Positions 8,043 to 10,400 of a DNA stretch of 10,400 nt are shown here, one piece after another (position 1 is the first letter of the stretch; every line of letters starts with the position of its first letter). A program made the translations under genes and the position numbers. The stretch is from positions 1 to 10,400 of the forward strand of contig DJHK01000010.1 of NCBI GenBank assembly GCA_002433065.1, in the 5' to 3' direction. Below the pieces are notes generated by a model. It searched no databases. It had not been told where the DNA came from and saw nothing but the letters and a program-made list of their open reading frames with translations. The DNA is from Chloroflexi bacterium UBA6622 (GTDB taxonomy: Bacteria; Chloroflexota; UBA11872).

Positions 8043-8984
8043 GTGCAGGTACCGGTAGAGCAGGCCCCCTCCCACCGAGAGGGCCTACGAGCCCACCGGG
8101 CCGGCGATCCCTGGCCGTTGCCTGTAGCCGCCCGATACGACCTGCACCACACTCCTCGGGATGCGCTGACCTGGCCGCGTGATGTCCCGGTGGCGCGTAT
8201 GTACTTCGCAATCCTGCATAGCCAGTTGCCGTTTGAGATCGCCAAATTGCGCAAGAACGAGCCAGAGGCCGTCCGGGATTTCGTGACCACGTGGGGCCTG
8301 CTGGGGTACGAGCGGATCAAATTCAAGGATCAGGGGCGATCGTTTACCGTTCCCGGTCGACCTGAAGAGAAGGAAAAACTCCTACAGGTCAAACAGGACA
8401 TGGAAGCGGCCCGTGGTGGTATTACAGCTGAGAGATTTGGCTATGAGCCGCTAGCGTGGGTATGGGCACACGCGCACGGAATCCGCTGGATTCTGTCGGT
8501 CTATAAGGATTTACAGGCGAGGAATGCGGACGCGGTTACCAGTGCCGTGATGGACCTTCCCCAAGCACCAACGACCAGCAGCCGGCACCTCGAATGTGCC
8601 ATCGCCTGGGATGGCCCACTCCAGTACAAGATTTCCTTGCCAATCAACCTCCAGGACCTTGAACGAATGATCCGCATCATCATTAACCATAATCTTCGGG
8701 GTGTATCCCGCATGGTGGCCGATCGACCACCCGACAGCCCACGCTTCATCCTGTTCGATTTTTGTGCGCTAGTGCAGTACGCCTATTGGCATCTCGCCGA
8801 CGTCTTCGATGGGGGTATCGGAACTGCCCGGTGCCAAAGCTGTGGCTATTGGTTCGCCCAAAGCGACCAACGCCAGCGGTTCTGCCCCCCGCCACCGGGC
8901 CAACGAAGCAGCCGATGCGGGACCCGTGCCCGGATGGCTCGCCTACGTGCAAGGCAGGATCAAGTCCCCGAGGCCACCCCATGA
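8043..8984 (+). CDS. Uncharacterised protein with C-terminal four-cysteine zinc-finger-like motif
   Basis: I do not recognise the full-length family. The 313-residue protein starts at GTG with AGGG (8032-8035) 8 bases upstream. Residues 50-250 are mixed helical-looking sequence with many tryptophans and no catalytic motif I can name. The C-terminus has C264-x2-C267-x13-C281-x10-C292 with the core RCQSCGYWF...SDQRQRFCP followed by an arginine-rich tail. It is reminiscent of the C-terminal zinc finger of CGNR-type regulators, so nucleic-acid binding is the best guess. The stop overlaps the integrase ATG (ATGA), so the two are surely co-transcribed and probably translationally coupled. An accessory role in integration or its control, or a defence/toxin-like role, are all possible; only the metal-binding motif is visible. 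Confidence 0.8.
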   Translation: MQVPVEQAPSHREGLRAHRAGDPWPLPVAARYDLHHTPRDALTWPRDVPVARMYFAILHSQLPFEIAKLRKNEPEAVRDFVTTWGLLGYERIKFKDQGRSFTVPGRPEEKEKLLQVKQDMEAARGGITAERFGYEPLAWVWAHAHGIRWILSVYKDLQARNADAVTSAVMDLPQAPTTSSRHLECAIAWDGPLQYKISLPINLQDLERMIRIIINHNLRGVSRMVADRPPDSPRFILFDFCALVQYAYWHLADVFDGGIGTARCQSCGYWFAQSDQRQRFCPPPPGQRSSRCGTRARMARLRARQDQVPEATP

Positions 8985-10147
8985 GAGGGCATATTCGTCG
9001 GCGTGGAAAGCGCTCGTGGGCGATTGTGATCGATCTGGGACGTGACCCGGCCACTGGCAAGCGTCGCCAGCGATGGGTCAGCGTCAAAGGCACAAAGAAA
9101 GACGCTGAAACCAAGCAGGCCGAGCTGCTCCACAGACTCACGACCAGTACCTTGATCGAGCCATCACGGCTAACCGTAGAACGTTACCTCGGGCGCTGGC
9201 TGGAAGATCACGTCGAACCGAATCTCAGTCCGAAGTCAGGCAACCGCTACGCTGGCATCGTGCACAACCACCTGGTTCCCACGCTCGGCCACGTACTACT
9301 GGTAGAACTTCAACCACGGCATGTGCTCAATGCCTACAAAACGTGGCGAGACAGCGGCCGACGCGACGGGCAAGGGGGGCTCAGCCCGCGAACTATTGCC
9401 CAACATCATCGAGTTCTCGGGAAAGCGATGCGTCACGCCGTCCAGTGGCGCTTGCTGGCCATCAACCCTATGGATGGCGTGCCCGCTCCACGATTCGACA
9501 AACGTCCGGTGACGGTGCTGAACCGTCACCAGCTGCGTGACGTGCTCAACAAGGCGAATCACTCGTATCTCGGCCCGCTCGTCCACGCTGCGTCACTCAC
9601 TGGACTCCGGATGGGCGAGTTACTTGGTCTGCCGTGGGGCGCCGTTGACCTCGAACGCAGGACACTCCAGGTGAAGCAAACATGTCAATGGCTTTCAGGC
9701 AGAGGCTTCGTTTTTAAGGAACCAAAGACGGCAAAAAGTCGCCGCTCCGTGACGTTGCCCCAATCCATGGTCGACATGCTGGGCAAGCAGCGGGCGCGTC
9801 AGGCAGAACTGAGGCTGAAGCTCGGACCCGGGTATGACAATGAATACGGCCTCGTGTTCACAACCAAATCCGGACGGCCGCTCAGTCCAAGGAATCTAAG
9901 CCGAGACTTCCGACGCCTCGTGCACTCACTAGACATCCCCTACGTCACATGGCACGGGCTACGGCACACCCATGCAACCCTGTTGCTCGAAGAGAACGTG
10001 CATCCCAAGGTCGTGAGTGAGCGCCTTGGTCATAGTTCGATCATGGTGACACTCGATACCTACAGCCACGTCCTGCCTGGACTGCAGGAAGCCGCAGCAG
10101 ATCGTCTGGACGCGATGCTGGCCAATGATTCGGCCTACATCGCGTAA
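8981..10147 (+). CDS. int: Tyrosine recombinase / integrase
   Basis: This 388-residue site-specific recombinase would insert and excise the element at the neighbouring tRNA gene. All catalytic residues of the family are visible: R210 (TGLRMGE), K252 (PKTAKSRR), H325 and R328 (WHGLRHTH), H351 (LGHSS) and nucleophile Y361 (DTYSHVLP). Residues 1-60 form a basic, beta-rich arm-type DNA-binding region with DPATGKRRQRW. Residues about 63-165 match a SAM-like core-binding domain. ATG at 8981 is chosen because GAGG (8970-8973) precedes it and the family N-terminus (MRGHIRRRGK) begins there; in-frame starts upstream would lie inside the zinc-finger gene. It ends 113 bp from the 3' end of tRNA-Lys, the usual place for an integrase next to its attachment site. 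No damage is seen, so it is probably active. Confidence 0.96.
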   Translation: MRGHIRRRGKRSWAIVIDLGRDPATGKRRQRWVSVKGTKKDAETKQAELLHRLTTSTLIEPSRLTVERYLGRWLEDHVEPNLSPKSGNRYAGIVHNHLVPTLGHVLLVELQPRHVLNAYKTWRDSGRRDGQGGLSPRTIAQHHRVLGKAMRHAVQWRLLAINPMDGVPAPRFDKRPVTVLNRHQLRDVLNKANHSYLGPLVHAASLTGLRMGELLGLPWGAVDLERRTLQVKQTCQWLSGRGFVFKEPKTAKSRRSVTLPQSMVDMLGKQRARQAELRLKLGPGYDNEYGLVFTTKSGRPLSPRNLSRDFRRLVHSLDIPYVTWHGLRHTHATLLLEENVHPKVVSERLGHSSIMVTLDTYSHVLPGLQEAAADRLDAMLANDSAYIA

Positions 10148-10260
10148 TCAGGCCACGTGAGACGATTTTGGACCCGGATGTTTGCAGAATGTTTGCAACA
10201 CCCCATCCTGCACCGCAGGTGGCTACCGTTCCACTGACTCTTCAAACCTGTCAAAGAAGG
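10148..10260 (+). promoter_or_regulatory. Integrase-tRNA gap with candidate arm-type binding repeats
   Basis: This gap holds two exact 9-bp direct repeats, ATGTTTGCA at 10178-10186 and 10189-10197, starting 11 bases apart, or about one helical turn. Tandem short repeats near an attachment core are typical of arm-type integrase binding sites, and their position between the integrase and the tRNA fits that. A 5-bp dyad CCTGC-ACC-GCAGG (10207-10219) follows; it lacks a T-run on either strand and is not convincing as a terminator. No gene is visible here. Confidence 0.4.
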
Positions 10261-10300
10261 TAGGCCGGGTGGGTTTCGAACCCACGACCTTCGGATTAAA
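10261..10300. other. Predicted attachment-site core in the 3' half of tRNA-Lys
   Basis: Tyrosine integrases of this type commonly use the anticodon-to-3'-end segment of a tRNA gene as the crossover site, and the integrase ends 113 bp away facing it. The matching second copy of this segment should mark the far end of the element. I saw no second copy of the T-arm sequence elsewhere in the window, so that end would be beyond position 1. The exact core borders cannot be set from one site. Confidence 0.35.
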
Positions 10301-10333
10301 AGTCCGCTGCTCTGCCTACTGAGCTACCAGCCC
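10261..10333 (-). tRNA. tRNA-Lys(UUU)
   Basis: The reverse strand folds as a 73-nt tRNA. The 7-bp acceptor stem is GGGCTGG with CCGGCCT, including two G-U pairs. The D arm is GCTC/GAGC. The anticodon stem GCGGA/TCCG(A) encloses the loop CTTTTAA with anticodon TTT. The T arm GTGGG/CCCAC encloses TTCGAAA. The discriminator base is A, and the following bases are CCT, so the CCA end is not encoded. Its 3' end points to the integrase, the arrangement expected when an element has inserted into the 3' part of a tRNA gene and restored it. Confidence 0.95.
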
Positions 10334-10341
10334 AAGAAATC

Positions 10342-10400
10342 TTACTCGGCACCGGCCGCTTTCCGCCTCTTTTCCTCCGGACTGACATACTGTGAGGCAC
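10342..10400 (-). CDS. Possible C-terminal end of a flanking host gene (partial)
   Basis: The reverse strand from the right edge reads ASQYVSPEEKRRKAAGAE followed by TAA (10344-10342). The charged, lysine- and alanine-rich composition and G/C-rich third positions look like a real protein tail, but 19 codons are too few to identify it. Its stop lies only 8 bp upstream of the tRNA 5' end, so the tRNA either shares a transcript with this gene or has a promoter inside it. The window cuts off the rest. Confidence 0.35.
   Translation of the reverse strand, partial: ASQYVSPEEKRRKAAGAE

Noticed and set aside
8762..8980. In-frame N-terminal extension of the integrase
   Set aside because: It lies entirely inside the zinc-finger protein gene in another frame; the integrase family N-terminus begins at 8981 with its own GAGG.
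10207..10219. CCTGC-ACC-GCAGG hairpin as a terminator for int
   Set aside because: Only a 5-bp stem and no following T-run on either strand.

Overview
The window looks like one end of an integrative mobile element lodged at a tRNA-Lys gene in a moderately GC-rich bacterium. Hand counts give about 60% G+C in the primase gene and about 51% in part of the methyltransferase gene. Many third codon positions are G or C, and GTG and TTG starts appear to be used. This fits lineages such as Actinomycetota or Chloroflexota, but nothing in the sequence fixes the phylum.

Layout, left to right. Positions 1-1694 (minus) hold a Type III-like DNA adenine methyltransferase (mod), cut by the left window edge. 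Positions 1714-4782 (minus) hold its partner, a superfamily 2 helicase with a C-terminal PD-(D/E)XK nuclease (res). The intergenic stretch 4783-4920 contains operator-like TGTGTC repeats. A possible small gene lies at 4921-5154 (minus). Positions 5227-7743 (minus) hold an 838-residue primase/helicase-like replication protein with a TOPRIM-like region and a P-loop ATPase. It overlaps an excisionase-type helix-turn-helix gene at 7730-7948 (minus). A short AT-rich control region rich in dyads (7949-8042) separates this leftward block from a rightward pair: an unrecognised protein with a C-terminal four-cysteine zinc-finger-like motif (8043-8984), and a tyrosine integrase (8981-10147) that overlaps it by ATGA. 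The integrase faces tRNA-Lys(UUU) (10261-10333, minus). Beyond the tRNA is the probable tail of a host gene that runs off the right edge.

How it fits together. The integrase would insert the element at the 3' end of tRNA-Lys, and the helix-turn-helix protein is the candidate excisionase or regulator. The primase/helicase would replicate the excised form, and the restriction-modification pair is the defence cargo. Integrase and excisionase-like regulator on opposite strands, then primase, then defence cargo resembles phage-satellite-like (PICI-like) islands. No capsid, packaging or conjugation gene is visible, so this stays an inference. The other attachment site must lie beyond the left edge. 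The least explained parts are the zinc-finger protein, the two control regions, and the small frame that follows the primase stop codon without a frame change.
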